A stretch of DNA of 64,000 nt from Teretinema sp942493045 (GTDB taxonomy: Bacteria; Spirochaetota; Spirochaetia; Treponematales; Treponemataceae). The DNA lies in contig OW818665.1 of assembly GCA_942493045.1 (NCBI GenBank), forward strand, positions 3,162,001-3,226,000. Reading direction: 5' to 3'. The notes beneath the pieces were generated by a model. It worked only from the letters and a program-made list of their open reading frames with translations, did no database searches and was not told the DNA's origin. This document shows, piece after piece, positions 32,831 through 42,013 of the stretch. The first letter of the stretch is position 1. Every line of letters begins with the position of its first letter. A program made the position numbers and the translations under genes.

Positions 32831-33205
32831 ATGAGTATTCGGACAGTTCTTGTGGTGGACGATTCGCGCATAATGCGGAATATCGTCAAAAATACCTTTT
32901 CTACCATGAACATACCCTGCCAGTTTGTAGAAGCCGGCAATGGCAAAGAGGCTTTGCAGCAGCTGGAAAAGCAGAAAATCGATCTGGTCCTGCTGGACTG
33001 GAATATGCCGGAGCTTTCCGGGTTGGAATTTCTAAAACGGGTGCGGGCTATGGAGCAGCACAAAAGCATGCCGATCATCATGGTAACCAGCGAAGCCGCC
33101 CGCTACAATGTCATTGAAGCCCTCAAGCATGGGGCCACGGATTATATCATCAAACCCGTCAACGAAAAAACCTTCAAAGAAAAACTTTCAAAGATCGAAA
33201 TTTAG
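32831..33205 (+). CDS. cheY: CheY-like single-domain response regulator
   Basis: The 124-residue protein is a lone receiver domain. The acidic pocket is in TVLVVDDSRIMR, the phosphoacceptor Asp in DLVLLDWNMPELSGLEFL, the switch Thr/Ser in PIIMVTSEAARYNVIEAL and the conserved Lys in TDYIIKPVNEKTF. With a CheX gene 11 bases downstream and a CheA-like kinase after that, it should carry the phosphoryl group from that kinase, to be removed by CheX. Whether it binds the flagellar motor or another target is not shown. The ATG at 32831 was chosen over an upstream frame because it gives the normal N terminus and follows the ribosome-binding stretch. Confidence 0.93.
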   Translation: MSIRTVLVVDDSRIMRNIVKNTFSTMNIPCQFVEAGNGKEALQQLEKQKIDLVLLDWNMPELSGLEFLKRVRAMEQHKSMPIIMVTSEAARYNVIEALKHGATDYIIKPVNEKTFKEKLSKIEI

Positions 33206-33215
33206 GAGACAAGTC

Positions 33216-33692
33216 ATGGAAAAATATATTCAGCCCTTCGTAGATGTGTGCGAATCGGTTTTTCGGGATTTTTTAGGGAGTAATCTGATAGCGGAACGGC
33301 CTCATTTCGCGGATCGCAACGATCCGCATGACTGGGATGTTTCGGCCATCATCGGCCTGACCGGCGAAGCCCGGGGCGCCGTCGTCATATCCATGACCGA
33401 GCCGCTGGCCTTGCGCCTGACCGGCATTCTGACCGGCAATACGCACACCGTGCTGGATGACGAAGTGGTCGACGCTATTGGCGAAATCATCAATATTATC
33501 GCCGGAAACGCCAAACGCGGCCTGGAAGAGTCCTTCCGGCTGGTGATCTCCCTGCCGACCATAGTTCGCGGCAAGCATCATGCCATCATGTGGCCGACCG
33601 ATCAGGCCCGGATTATCTGCATTCCCTTCAGGATTTTCGAGAACGAGTTTTTCGTGTTGTCCGTAGCCATTGAAACCGGCGGAGGCGCCTGA
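33216..33692 (+). CDS. cheX: CheX, CheY-phosphate phosphatase
   Basis: The 158-residue protein matches the CheC/FliY/CheX phosphatase fold. The catalytic pair sits in DAIGEIINIIAGNAKRGLE, with the Glu-x-x-Asn signature of CheX, which positions water for attack on phospho-CheY. The early motif WDVSAIIGLTGEARGAVVIS and the later IICIPFRIFENEFFVLSVAIE also fit. In spirochaetes CheX replaces CheZ. TTTAGGAG precedes the ATG at 33216; the longer open frame starting at 33108 lies in another reading frame of cheY and is not used. One base separates the stop from the kinase gene. Confidence 0.92.
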   Translation: MEKYIQPFVDVCESVFRDFLGSNLIAERPHFADRNDPHDWDVSAIIGLTGEARGAVVISMTEPLALRLTGILTGNTHTVLDDEVVDAIGEIINIIAGNAKRGLEESFRLVISLPTIVRGKHHAIMWPTDQARIICIPFRIFENEFFVLSVAIETGGGA

Positions 33693-33693
33693 T

Positions 33694-35697
33694 ATGCCGA
33701 AAAAAAAACGCGGTAATCTTTTTTTCAACATAATGACCAGCGGAAAACGCTTTGACTCCGAAGAGCTGGCCCAAATGGATATGACTGTCCGCTATATATT
33801 GCTTAATTCCATGATCTTTTTGGGCGGCAGTCTGCTTTTTCTGTTCGGCTATCAGAGTTTACGCGTTGGCGCCACCTTGCAGGGTATCTTCGATATCTCC
33901 ATGGGTATCACTACCCTAGTTGCCTTTGTGCTGCTGCGTACCCGCGCTCCCTATCTGATATCCGGTTTTTTAACCGTCGTCTCGTATATGTGTCTGTGCG
34001 CCTTTCTCGCGAAAAGCGGCGGCGTACAGGGTTCCGGCGTGCTGTGGGCTTATTCCTTCCCGTTGCTTTCCATATTTCTGACAGGAATGCGCGCCGGTAC
34101 GCTGCTTTCGGCCGGATTGGGAATCTTTGTCGGTGTGTCGGTTTTGCTGCCCGGTTTCGCCGATATCGTCTATGAACGCTCTTTCGCCCTGCGCACCGTC
34201 GGTGTGTACCTCTTGGTACTGGCCTGTACCATGGTGTACGAAAAGACCAAGATAGAAAAGGACCGCCGCCTGGCCAGCCTGAACCGCTCGCTGAAGTCCG
34301 AGCGCGATGAAATCAAGGCCATGAAAGATAACCTGAAGGACGGTATTTTCCTGATGGACAGGAACCTGATCATTCAGCCCAGCTATTCTCCGGTAATGGA
34401 AAGTATTATGGATTGCGGTTCGCTCAGTGGGCGTAATTTTCTGGATTTGCTAAAAAACTCGCTACAGCAGAAAGAACAGGATACCCTCTCCGATTATTTC
34501 GGCATGGTGATTGACCGCTCTTTTGACGCCGGGATGCTCGAGGACATCAATCCGCTGCAGGAACTGACTTATTACAGCACTGACACCAAAGAGCAGCGTA
34601 CGCTCAGTCTGTCGTTTGCCCCGGTGGACCGCGAAGACGGCTCGGTGTATCTGCTGGGCACGGTTAAGGATAAAACGGTCGAGGCGGCGTTGGCCCGTCA
34701 GCTGTCCGAAGAGGAAAATAAGCGCCAGGAAGAGATGAAAGCCCTGTTTGAGGTTATTCATGTCGAGCCCGGCGTGCTAAATGACTTTATAGAAGACACC
34801 GAGTATGAGTTTGACCGGATCAATGATCTGCTCAAGGACAAGAGCCGCAGTTCACATTCGGTTATGATCGAAATATACCAGGCCCTGCACGCCGTGAAGG
34901 CCAACGCGGTAATACTCGGTCTTGGAAACTTCAGCGCCAAGCTGCATGAGCTGGAGCGGGAAATTTCCGAACTGCGCGAGAAGCTGGATATCTCATTTCA
35001 GGAAGTACTGCATATCACTGTGGAATTGGATAAGATTTTTAAGGCCAAGGACAACTTCAAGGAGCTCGTCGACAAAATTCGCTCATTCAAGTTCGGCGAA
35101 GGCCGGCTCCAGGAACAGTATGTGCTGGTGCAGACTCTGGAAAAGGTGATTGAAAAGACCTCCAATGATCTTGGCAAAAAGGCCCGTCTGAATGTTACCG
35201 CTCTGGACGTCCACGCCCTGGAGTTGACTTCACGGCGCCTGCTCAAGGAGGTGCTGGTGCAACTGGTACGCAATTCCATGTATCACGGGATTGAGGTACC
35301 GGCAGACCGGCTGCGCAAAGGTAAGGAAGAATTGGGCATGATCAGCCTTTCCATCGCCCTTGCTGACGGTAAAGTGGTTATTCAGCTCTCCGACGACGGC
35401 GGCGGCCTGCAGTTTGAGCGTATCCGGGAGAAGGCCGTGGCTCAGGGGCTGCTTACCGCGGACACGCCGGTTACGGACCGCAACGCCCTGCTGCAGGTAT
35501 TGTTCGCGCCGGGATTCAGTACGGCTTCCGGCGCTGATATGCATGCCGGTCGCGGTATCGGGTTGAACCTAGTACGGGACCGGATCAAGGAAGCAAAAGG
35601 TACGATTAAGCTGCAGTCTGAGGAAGATAAGGGCACCGTCTTTAAGATCTATATCCCCGCGGAAGCCTTTTCCGCCAACGCCACCCAAAGCGCCTGA
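33694..35697 (+). CDS. CheA-like membrane histidine kinase lacking a CheW domain
   Basis: The 667-residue protein has six or seven membrane helices (about 33-185), a short coiled region, a PAS-like domain (about 210-330), a second coiled segment, an Hpt domain with the phosphoacceptor His399 in IYQALHAVKANAVILGLG, a helical connector and a CheA-type ATPase domain (about 490-667) with VRNSMYHGIEVP, IQLSDDGGGLQFERI, FAPGFSTA and GRGIGLNLVRDRIKEAKGTI. It resembles CheA from P1 through P4, but the P5/CheW-like domain is absent and the input is membrane-bound. Its cheY and cheX neighbours form a complete private phosphorelay. GGAGG precedes the ATG. Confidence 0.85.
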   Translation: MPKKKRGNLFFNIMTSGKRFDSEELAQMDMTVRYILLNSMIFLGGSLLFLFGYQSLRVGATLQGIFDISMGITTLVAFVLLRTRAPYLISGFLTVVSYMCLCAFLAKSGGVQGSGVLWAYSFPLLSIFLTGMRAGTLLSAGLGIFVGVSVLLPGFADIVYERSFALRTVGVYLLVLACTMVYEKTKIEKDRRLASLNRSLKSERDEIKAMKDNLKDGIFLMDRNLIIQPSYSPVMESIMDCGSLSGRNFLDLLKNSLQQKEQDTLSDYFGMVIDRSFDAGMLEDINPLQELTYYSTDTKEQRTLSLSFAPVDREDGSVYLLGTVKDKTVEAALARQLSEEENKRQEEMKALFEVIHVEPGVLNDFIEDTEYEFDRINDLLKDKSRSSHSVMIEIYQALHAVKANAVILGLGNFSAKLHELEREISELREKLDISFQEVLHITVELDKIFKAKDNFKELVDKIRSFKFGEGRLQEQYVLVQTLEKVIEKTSNDLGKKARLNVTALDVHALELTSRRLLKEVLVQLVRNSMYHGIEVPADRLRKGKEELGMISLSIALADGKVVIQLSDDGGGLQFERIREKAVAQGLLTADTPVTDRNALLQVLFAPGFSTASGADMHAGRGIGLNLVRDRIKEAKGTIKLQSEEDKGTVFKIYIPAEAFSANATQSA

Positions 35698-35706
35698 TTA
35701 TTCGTG

Positions 35707-36813
35707 TTATTCCTGTTTCGCCGCGTGGTGTTTGGCGCTATGATGTTTGACGGCTTTGTAGGAGCCCATCATGATTGAAATGGGTTCCAGTGCCGGAATT
35801 TTTTCGCAGATAATCTTTACAATTACGGTCATAGGAACCGCCAGAATCATGCCGACAAAGCCCCACAGCCAGCCCCAGGCTAAAAGGGAGACCAGTATAA
35901 TAAAGGGGGATAGCCCCAGGTTGTCTCCCTGAATTTTTGGCTCAAGGATGTTGCCGATTATCATATTGGCCCCCAGCACCACAATGCCTACCGCTACGAT
36001 GGGACCGGGATTGGGGTAAAACTGGACAATGGAAAACACCCCGGCGGTAAGGCCGATGGCAATTGAGCCGATGGTCGGGATGAAATTGAAGGCGAATACC
36101 AGAAAGCCCCAGACTACCGGAAAGTCCATGCCGATAAACTGAAAGGCCAAGCCGACGATGACTCCGGTGGCCAGACTCAGGAAGAACTTGATGCTCAGGT
36201 AGCGGGTAATCTGCAGTACTATATCGGCCATCAGGTTTTTAATGCCGCCGGGTACGCTGTTTTCGAAAGCCAGCTCAGCCCTGTCCTTAAAGTGTCCGAT
36301 TTCCAGCAGCAGAAAGACGATAAACAGCACTACCATAACCACGTCACCGAGCAGGGAAAGGAAAGATTCTGAAAACTGCAGAGCCATCTCCTGTACTTTA
36401 ACGCGCACATTCAGCTGATTCCAGAGGTTCTCGAACAAGTTCAAGTGTTCGTCATAAGGCAGGTTGAAGGTTTCGGCGATCATCATGTAAATTTCTGTAA
36501 AGCGGGTTTCGTATTTGGGGTACAGGGTCGCGATGGTACGCAGGCTGTTGAACAGTATCAAACCAACTATATACACCGCGAAACCGATGGAGACAACCAC
36601 GACAATGGCCGCTACGGCTCGGGGAATGCGGATTTTTCCTAACAGGTTGATCAGCGGTTCCATTACAAAGGTCAACAGCACCGCGATCAGAAAGGGCAGA
36701 ACCACAGGCGTGGTCAGTTTTAACGCTGCGACGAAAAGTATCAGGGTTATTACACCCAGCATAAACATGCTGGCAGTGCGGTAGTTCGTGGTGGTTTTGG
36801 AGTGCTCTTTCAT
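35707..36813 (-). CDS. AI-2E-family permease (PF01594-type)
   Basis: The 368-residue membrane protein has the AI-2E/PerM plan: paired helices at the N terminus (about 15-60), a long soluble middle region, and four to five helices in the second half with the conserved FAFNFIPTIGSIAIG and GANMIIGNILEPKIQGDNLGL followed by SPFIILVSLLAWGWLWG. Members include AI-2 exporters and Na+/H+ antiporters, so substrate is open. The tail is rich in His and Lys (SYKAVKHHSAKHHAAKQE), which is unusual and could bind metal. There is no Shine-Dalgarno sequence; the promoter -10 ends six bases before the ATG. It converges with the CheA-like kinase gene. Confidence 0.88.
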   Translation of the reverse strand: MKEHSKTTTNYRTASMFMLGVITLILFVAALKLTTPVVLPFLIAVLLTFVMEPLINLLGKIRIPRAVAAIVVVVSIGFAVYIVGLILFNSLRTIATLYPKYETRFTEIYMMIAETFNLPYDEHLNLFENLWNQLNVRVKVQEMALQFSESFLSLLGDVVMVVLFIVFLLLEIGHFKDRAELAFENSVPGGIKNLMADIVLQITRYLSIKFFLSLATGVIVGLAFQFIGMDFPVVWGFLVFAFNFIPTIGSIAIGLTAGVFSIVQFYPNPGPIVAVGIVVLGANMIIGNILEPKIQGDNLGLSPFIILVSLLAWGWLWGFVGMILAVPMTVIVKIICEKIPALEPISIMMGSYKAVKHHSAKHHAAKQE

Positions 36814-36819
36814 ATCTGT

Positions 36820-36848
36820 ATAATAGGTAGGCCAGACTTCGCAGTCAA
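36820..36848 (-). promoter_or_regulatory. Promoter of the AI-2E-type permease, leaderless geometry
   Basis: Minus-strand TTGACT (36843-36848), a 17-base spacer and TATTAT (36820-36825) lie six bases before the ATG, with no ribosome-binding site between. Confidence 0.65.
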
Positions 36849-36869
36849 GCTAGATCGTCCCGTTTCGGA

Positions 36870-38462
36870 TCAGGAACGGGTTAATTTTTGGCCGTGTTCC
36901 ACCAGGGCCTGGGCCATTTCGGTAATCTCGTAAACCGCCTGCCGGATTTCGGTGCTGCCGGTACTGATCTCGGACATCCCGGTCGAGATTTCACCGATGG
37001 CCGAGGATATTCCGGAAATATTTTCCACAATACCGGAGTAGGCGGCTTTGACTTCTTTCAGATTGCTGCTGAAAGTTTGGCCCATGGTGTCCATGTCGGT
37101 GCTGGAATTGAGCAGTCCGCGGGTGTTGCTGTCCAAGGCATCCACGTCGCTGACCATGCTCTGGATGGCCTGACTGTTGACCTCCACTTCGGAAATCACT
37201 TTTTTGAACGCGCCGCCGCTTTCGGTAATGCGCACGCCGGTCTGGTCAATGGCCGCGATCATGGCCTGCAGATTAGTCTGGATGATCAGGGCGCTCTCGG
37301 CGCTGGATTCAGCCAGTTTACGGATTTCCTCGGCTACAACCGAGAAACCCTTGCCGGCGTCTCCGGCATGCGCGGCCTCGATGGCCGCGTTCATGGCCAA
37401 CAGGTTGGTCTGACTGGAAATGCTGGTAATCATCGACGTCATTTCGGTTATTGAATCGATGGTGGCGCCGAGTTCACTGAAGGATTCCTGGGTCAGCTCG
37501 ATTGTTTCGGCGCCGACGCCGGCCAGAGAGGTCAATTTCTGCATTGAAGATTGGCGTTCGCGCAGTTCGGCGACCACTTTTTTAATGGAATTAACCAGCG
37601 TGGTGGTGTCCTGCTTGACCTGGGTATTGATGGTTTGCTGGCTGGAAGCCAGGCCGGTCAGCTGATCCATATTCCGGTCAATGGTAGATAGTTCCCCGGA
37701 AGCTTTCCCGAAACGGTCTTCCAGGTCGGCGATGCGGTTGGTAATGGTGACTACATTCTGCTCAATCTGGACACCGGCGGCGGCGGTCTCGGTGGCATTG
37801 GCGGTCAGGTCCGCGGATCGGCTGAGCTGTTCGGCCACCTCGCTGAGCAGACCCCTGGCTTCAGCGTCTTTTTTCTCAAGTTCCGCGAAACGCTGCTGCA
37901 GATCAGCGGTGACCATCTGGAAAATGGACCGAACGGATATAGCTAAAACGAAGGCGACAATATAACAGATGTAGGCGGTGGCCACCTGATCCACCAGCGA
38001 TACCTCCGTGGTATCGAAATAGCCCAGGGCATGGAAAACCTGGCTGAATCCCACTAAATATGAAAGCAGAATCAAGCCGAAAGCGATTATCCAGGGGCGG
38101 TTCCTGATAAAAATCGAGTTCAACAGTATCAGCAGTGAAAGGGTGAAACCGTAATTGGCATAGGTTTGCGGACCATTCCATGGCTGCAGATACCTGGCGA
38201 AAAAATAAACAATCGTTAAAACCATGCCTAGCGCGATGGAAGCGCGGTCGTATTTTCCGGCCTTGAGCTGTAAAAAAACCGCGCACAGGCCGCAGAGCGC
38301 TAAAACCGGAATAAATACTTCTATGCCCACGCCTTTGGTGAGCCCGTTTATGATAATTGAAATTACGTACACAGCCATGAGCACGAACAGGACCGGTTGA
38401 AAGAGCGCGGCTTTCAGTTTGACTTCATAGGGTGCATTCTGATAAATTTTATTGGTATTCAT
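36870..38462 (-). CDS. Methyl-accepting chemotaxis protein with six-helix membrane input
   Basis: The 530-residue receptor has about six membrane helices over residues 20-185 with very short loops and no periplasmic domain, so it probably senses something in the membrane or cytoplasm. A long coiled coil follows, with the highly conserved hairpin tip NLLAMNAAIEAAHAGDAGKG (about 350) and FSVVAEEIRKLAE, where CheA and CheW bind. It lacks a recognisable HAMP domain. No CheB/CheR docking pentapeptide is seen at the C terminus, which ends QKLTRS. An AAGGAG Shine-Dalgarno sequence precedes the ATG. The stop codon lies in the loop of a small hairpin (36859-36880). Confidence 0.9.
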   Translation of the reverse strand: MNTNKIYQNAPYEVKLKAALFQPVLFVLMAVYVISIIINGLTKGVGIEVFIPVLALCGLCAVFLQLKAGKYDRASIALGMVLTIVYFFARYLQPWNGPQTYANYGFTLSLLILLNSIFIRNRPWIIAFGLILLSYLVGFSQVFHALGYFDTTEVSLVDQVATAYICYIVAFVLAISVRSIFQMVTADLQQRFAELEKKDAEARGLLSEVAEQLSRSADLTANATETAAAGVQIEQNVVTITNRIADLEDRFGKASGELSTIDRNMDQLTGLASSQQTINTQVKQDTTTLVNSIKKVVAELRERQSSMQKLTSLAGVGAETIELTQESFSELGATIDSITEMTSMITSISSQTNLLAMNAAIEAAHAGDAGKGFSVVAEEIRKLAESSAESALIIQTNLQAMIAAIDQTGVRITESGGAFKKVISEVEVNSQAIQSMVSDVDALDSNTRGLLNSSTDMDTMGQTFSSNLKEVKAAYSGIVENISGISSAIGEISTGMSEISTGSTEIRQAVYEITEMAQALVEHGQKLTRS

Positions 38463-38494
38463 GCGCGCTCCTTTTTTAATACATCCATAATTCT

Positions 38495-38522
38495 AGTATA
38501 CGCCGGCAAATTTGCAAGTCAA
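38495..38522 (-). promoter_or_regulatory. Promoter of the chemoreceptor gene
   Basis: Minus-strand TTGACT (38517-38522), 16-base spacer and TATACT (38495-38500). The leader of about 26 bases contains AAGGAG, so this message is not leaderless. Confidence 0.55.
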
Positions 38523-38536
38523 AGCCCGCTGAAAAC

Positions 38537-38565
38537 TTGCGTTCCCGGTGTAGGTCTTCTATACT
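38537..38565 (+). promoter_or_regulatory. Promoter of the interrupted GGDEF-EAL gene
   Basis: TTGCGT (38537-38542), 17-base spacer and TATACT (38560-38565) end six bases before an ATG at 38572. A GAGGAG lies between the -10 and this ATG, upstream of the predicted transcription start. Confidence 0.6.
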
Positions 38566-38571
38566 GAGGAG

Positions 38572-40503
38572 ATGGGCATGAAACGATTGTTGGACAGAAT
38601 TACCTCGTTCCTGTTTTATGTTAAGTCCGCGGAAGGCAATTTGCCCCTGCTGGACAAAATAGCCGTTTTTACCCTCTATTCAATTACCGGTGCCCTCTTT
38701 TTTACCAGTGTGTATAATTTGCCCTTTGTGCTTGAAAAGGATCTGGTTCTTTCCAGTCTTTTTTTAATCGGCTACATTGCCCTGTCGGTGATCGGACTGT
38801 CGGTATTCTGGAGCAGCCGCACACTGTCCGCGGCCCGCATACCCTTCGGCGCGATTGTCCTGCTGTTGATGGTTCAGCAGTTTTATGAGGCCGGAGGGAT
38901 ATACGGCCTTGGTCTTTTGTATTTGCTCTTGGGTTTTCAGGTGCTTTTTTTGCTTTTTGGGCTGCGTTCCAGTATCTTTTTTATGCTGACCTATTTTGTC
39001 GGCGTAACCGTCAGTCTGCTTGGCGGGCAATTTAACCGGACCACCTCCATCTATAATAATCCGGAAATCGTGGGGCGAATGATTTTTATCGTGGCTTTCG
39101 GCACGGTTTTGTCGATTTTGGTCAGTCTTTGCCTGCAGCAGGTGCTGCGTTTTTAGATTAATCTGGCTTATTACGATCCGGTAACCGGTTTGCCGAACCG
39201 TCAGAAAATGGAAGATATTATCCGGCAGTACATCATGTATGACACCGGCCGGGTGCGCCCTTTCGCCCTGCTGGGCATTAAGGTGCTCAACTATAACCGC
39301 ATCAACGCGATGATGGGTACCGATCAGGGAGACGCCCTGCTGAAACAGATCGGCAGCCGTCTGGCGAAGAACCTCCCCGGAGTTTTTTTAAACGGAAGGT
39401 GGAGCGGCTCTCTATTCGTCTCGGTGATCAACGGACGTTCCTACCGGGAAATATTGGCCTACGCGCACACCCTGCTGGAAACCCTGGGTAATACCTATCA
39501 ACTGGAAAACAGGACCGTCAGCATGCTGTTTACGGTGGCGGTATCCCGTTACCCGGATGACGCCCTCACCGCCAAGCAGCTGTTCGGTAATGTAATATCG
39601 CTGTTGGACCGCAACCGCAACCTGCCGGGTGACATTCTGTTTTTTAATGAGGAAAACCTGAAAAAACAGCAATATCATTTTGGCTTGATTGAGGCGATGA
39701 GCAAGCTGGATCTTGATCGCGACCTGCATCTGGGGTATCAACCGAAAGTCAATATGGATGATTTTTCCTGCAGCGGGGCGGAAGTGTTGCTGCGCTGGAC
39801 GGACGCCAACCGCGGTCCCATTCCCCCAATGGTTTTTATTCCGTTGGCCGAACAGACCGGTTTTATTAAGAAAATAACCCGATGGGTAATACGGCGGGCC
39901 ATGACTGATATCTGCTCGGAAAGCGCCAATGCTGTCCTGAAAAAAGCCGGAGCGGTACAGGCTATAAATCTGTCGGTTATGGATCTCAAGGATCGGGAAT
40001 TACTGCCCTTCCTGCGGTTTGAACTGGACAGCCGTCAATGCTGCGCCGGATTAATTGAATTTGAAATAACCGAAGGGGTGATGATTGATGATGACCCGCA
40101 AATTCATAAGAATCTTGACGGCATTTTATCCCTGGGCTTCCGTCTGGCCATCGATGATTTTGGAACCGGCTATTCCAGTCTGAGTTACCTGCATAAGATT
40201 AAAATGAATACCCTGAAAATTGATCAAAGCTTTGTCAGGGAGCTGGGCGCGGCGGCTCTGGTGGATAATCGACCGGTGGTTGACGCCATCATATCGATGG
40301 GACTGTCCCTCGGCCTGGAGATCGTCGCTGAGGGTGTAGAGAATAAAAATCAGGCTGAATATCTTTTGGAACACGGTTGCAGGAAAGCGCAGGGCTGGCT
40401 GTACAGCCGGGACCTGCCGTTCCGTGAGTACTTGGAGTATCTGGAGACGCACGCCCGTCCGGCTCCGGAAGAAAACGGGACCGGACCGTGTTCAGCTGAA
40501 TAA
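38572..40503 (+). pseudogene. Membrane GGDEF-EAL protein interrupted by an in-frame TAG
   Basis: One reading frame runs from 38572 (or the ATG at 38578, six bases after GAGGAG) to 40503 with a single TAG at 39154-39156. The first 194 codons give six membrane helices. Directly after the TAG the frame continues INLAYYDPVTGLPNRQKMED, the start of a GGDEF domain, so the stop cuts a once-continuous gene. The GGDEF core is degenerate (WSGSLFVSV at the active site), while the EAL domain keeps EVLLRW, IDDFGTGYSSLSYLHKI, LKIDQSF and AEGVEN and could hydrolyse c-di-GMP. A CAG-to-TAG change is the simplest cause. Translation could restart at a TTG (39190), but that would remove the first GGDEF strand. 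Confidence 0.85.
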
Positions 40504-41976
40504 GATATTCTGGTCCCGGCGCAGGGCCTCGAAGTCGCTTTCCGGAAAGTCGAACAGCGGCTTGAACAGCCGGTTGGTGAGTACCAGCAGCTGACGGCAT
40601 TTATAGGCCGAGTGATGCGCTTCCCCGCGCAATTCTGAATCCTCCCAGCTCCCCTGATCCGAAATTCGCAGTTCCACCGGCAAGGTCTGTTGGCGGCTAA
40701 AAGTGTTCAGCCAGGCGGCCTTTCCCGTGATCAATACCTTACCGGTAGCAGCGTCGTGATGCACCGGCACGGAAAAATTAATTTTACACTGGAACTTGCG
40801 GTGCGCGCCGGCGCTGTGCGGATTAAGGCCGGCGTTGGTGTTCAGCGCCTGAAAAAAGGCAGCGGCGTTGGCCCGGACTTCCGTCTCGTCCGGCAGACCA
40901 CCGGAGCCTTCGTTGAGGGCGAGGTTGGTCATCAGCAGCCGCACCGCTCCGGTCATTTCTTCCGGACTGTCAAACAGGGTTTGGGTGATTGAGGTGCTGG
41001 CGGTGTTTTCCTGGAGAATGACGCCGCGTTTTTGCAGGGCGTGGAAAAGCGTCAGTGAATCATCTTTCTTTTTGAGCAGGAAGGTCAGGGCCAGAATGTC
41101 CCGGATGGTATAAGCCTCCTCCGAGGCATCCTTGCCCAGCTTAGTGAACATGCTCTCCGGGCTTTTCAGCCGGGCCTTGATTTCCGCCAGTTCGACCTGT
41201 ACCCCGTCTCCGGAGTTGAACAGCAGTCCGCCGTCCGGCGAGGTTGAAACAGATGCATACAGTTTGCGGAAAAAAGCGGCAACTTTGACAAAGGCCCGGC
41301 GGGCGCTCTCGTCGGCCGGTTCAATACCGGGAGTATTCCAGGGAAAATTAAACAGGCCGGTCAGGGGAATGCCCTGGGAGTTCAGGAAAAAGCCCAGGGA
41401 AGCGTAGTCATAAATGTCCTGGCTGTCCTCTTCAATGGCCTTGATCAAATGACAGACCTTGAGGATGGCGCAGGCGGCCATCCGCCATGGAGCGCGCACC
41501 GGTTCTTTCATGTCAGGGTGTCCCTCAAAAAGGCGCGGATAGCCGGCTGAGGAAACCAGCAGGAAAAGATGGCAGGGATCGGCGGCTATCAGTGTTGAAA
41601 AGTCTTTGGCAGAGAAGATTTCCGAGATTGCCGAAAGCGAGTTCAGTGAGGCCTGATAGCGGCCCAGCAACGGAGAGTTCAGGGCGGCCAGCCGTTTCAG
41701 CTGGGCGGTAAGTGAAGGGAATAACCACCGGGTAATATAGGTGAGCGCCTGGTTCACATACACCGCGGCCCGCTCTTTTTCTCCTTCAACCAGACCTTTG
41801 CCGGTGATGTCAAAGCCGCGGTTCCCCAGCATCCGCTCCGCGGCGGCTAGCGCTTCCTCGTAATTCGCGCAATTGCGCAGCAGGTAAGGGGTGAGTTCGG
41901 TGCGGTCCAGGATCGAGCCGAATATCTCATGGTACAGTTCCTGGTTCCGGAGGTCCGCGGTGGTGGTACTCTTCAT
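40492..41976 (-). CDS. Uncharacterised protein with a RelA/SpoT-like segment
   Basis: The protein of about 494 residues has no signal peptide or membrane helix. The segment EIKARLKSPESMFTKLGKD followed by AYTIRDILALTFLLKKKDDS (near residues 270-312) looks like the ppGpp-synthetase pattern in which a GR-x-K-x-x-x-S-x-x-K-x motif is followed by a D-x-L-A/G strand and a helix for the next domain. I recall related proteins labelled TIGR04552 in spirochaetes and myxobacteria, but cannot confirm. Upstream and downstream parts are unlike known RSH proteins. The ATG at 41976 is chosen because the promoter -10 lies between it and the alternative ATG at 41994. It overlaps the preceding GGDEF-EAL stop by 12 bases (convergent). 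Confidence 0.65.
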   Translation of the reverse strand: MKSTTTADLRNQELYHEIFGSILDRTELTPYLLRNCANYEEALAAAERMLGNRGFDITGKGLVEGEKERAAVYVNQALTYITRWLFPSLTAQLKRLAALNSPLLGRYQASLNSLSAISEIFSAKDFSTLIAADPCHLFLLVSSAGYPRLFEGHPDMKEPVRAPWRMAACAILKVCHLIKAIEEDSQDIYDYASLGFFLNSQGIPLTGLFNFPWNTPGIEPADESARRAFVKVAAFFRKLYASVSTSPDGGLLFNSGDGVQVELAEIKARLKSPESMFTKLGKDASEEAYTIRDILALTFLLKKKDDSLTLFHALQKRGVILQENTASTSITQTLFDSPEEMTGAVRLLMTNLALNEGSGGLPDETEVRANAAAFFQALNTNAGLNPHSAGAHRKFQCKINFSVPVHHDAATGKVLITGKAAWLNTFSRQQTLPVELRISDQGSWEDSELRGEAHHSAYKCRQLLVLTNRLFKPLFDFPESDFEALRRDQNILFS

Positions 41977-41983
41977 AACAGTA

Positions 41984-42013
41984 ATTGTATACATTATCCC
42001 GCCCGGTCCACAA
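41984..42013 (-). promoter_or_regulatory. Promoter of the RelA/SpoT-like gene, leaderless geometry
   Basis: Minus-strand TTGTGG (42008-42013), 18-base spacer and TACAAT (41984-41989) lie seven bases before the ATG at 41976. On the plus strand TATAAT (42047-42052) may serve the divergent esterase gene. Confidence 0.45.

Noticed and set aside
39154..39156. Pyrrolysine or other recoded amber codon
   Set aside because: No pylS-like or methylamine genes are in the window and GGDEF-EAL proteins do not use pyrrolysine; a nonsense change is simpler.
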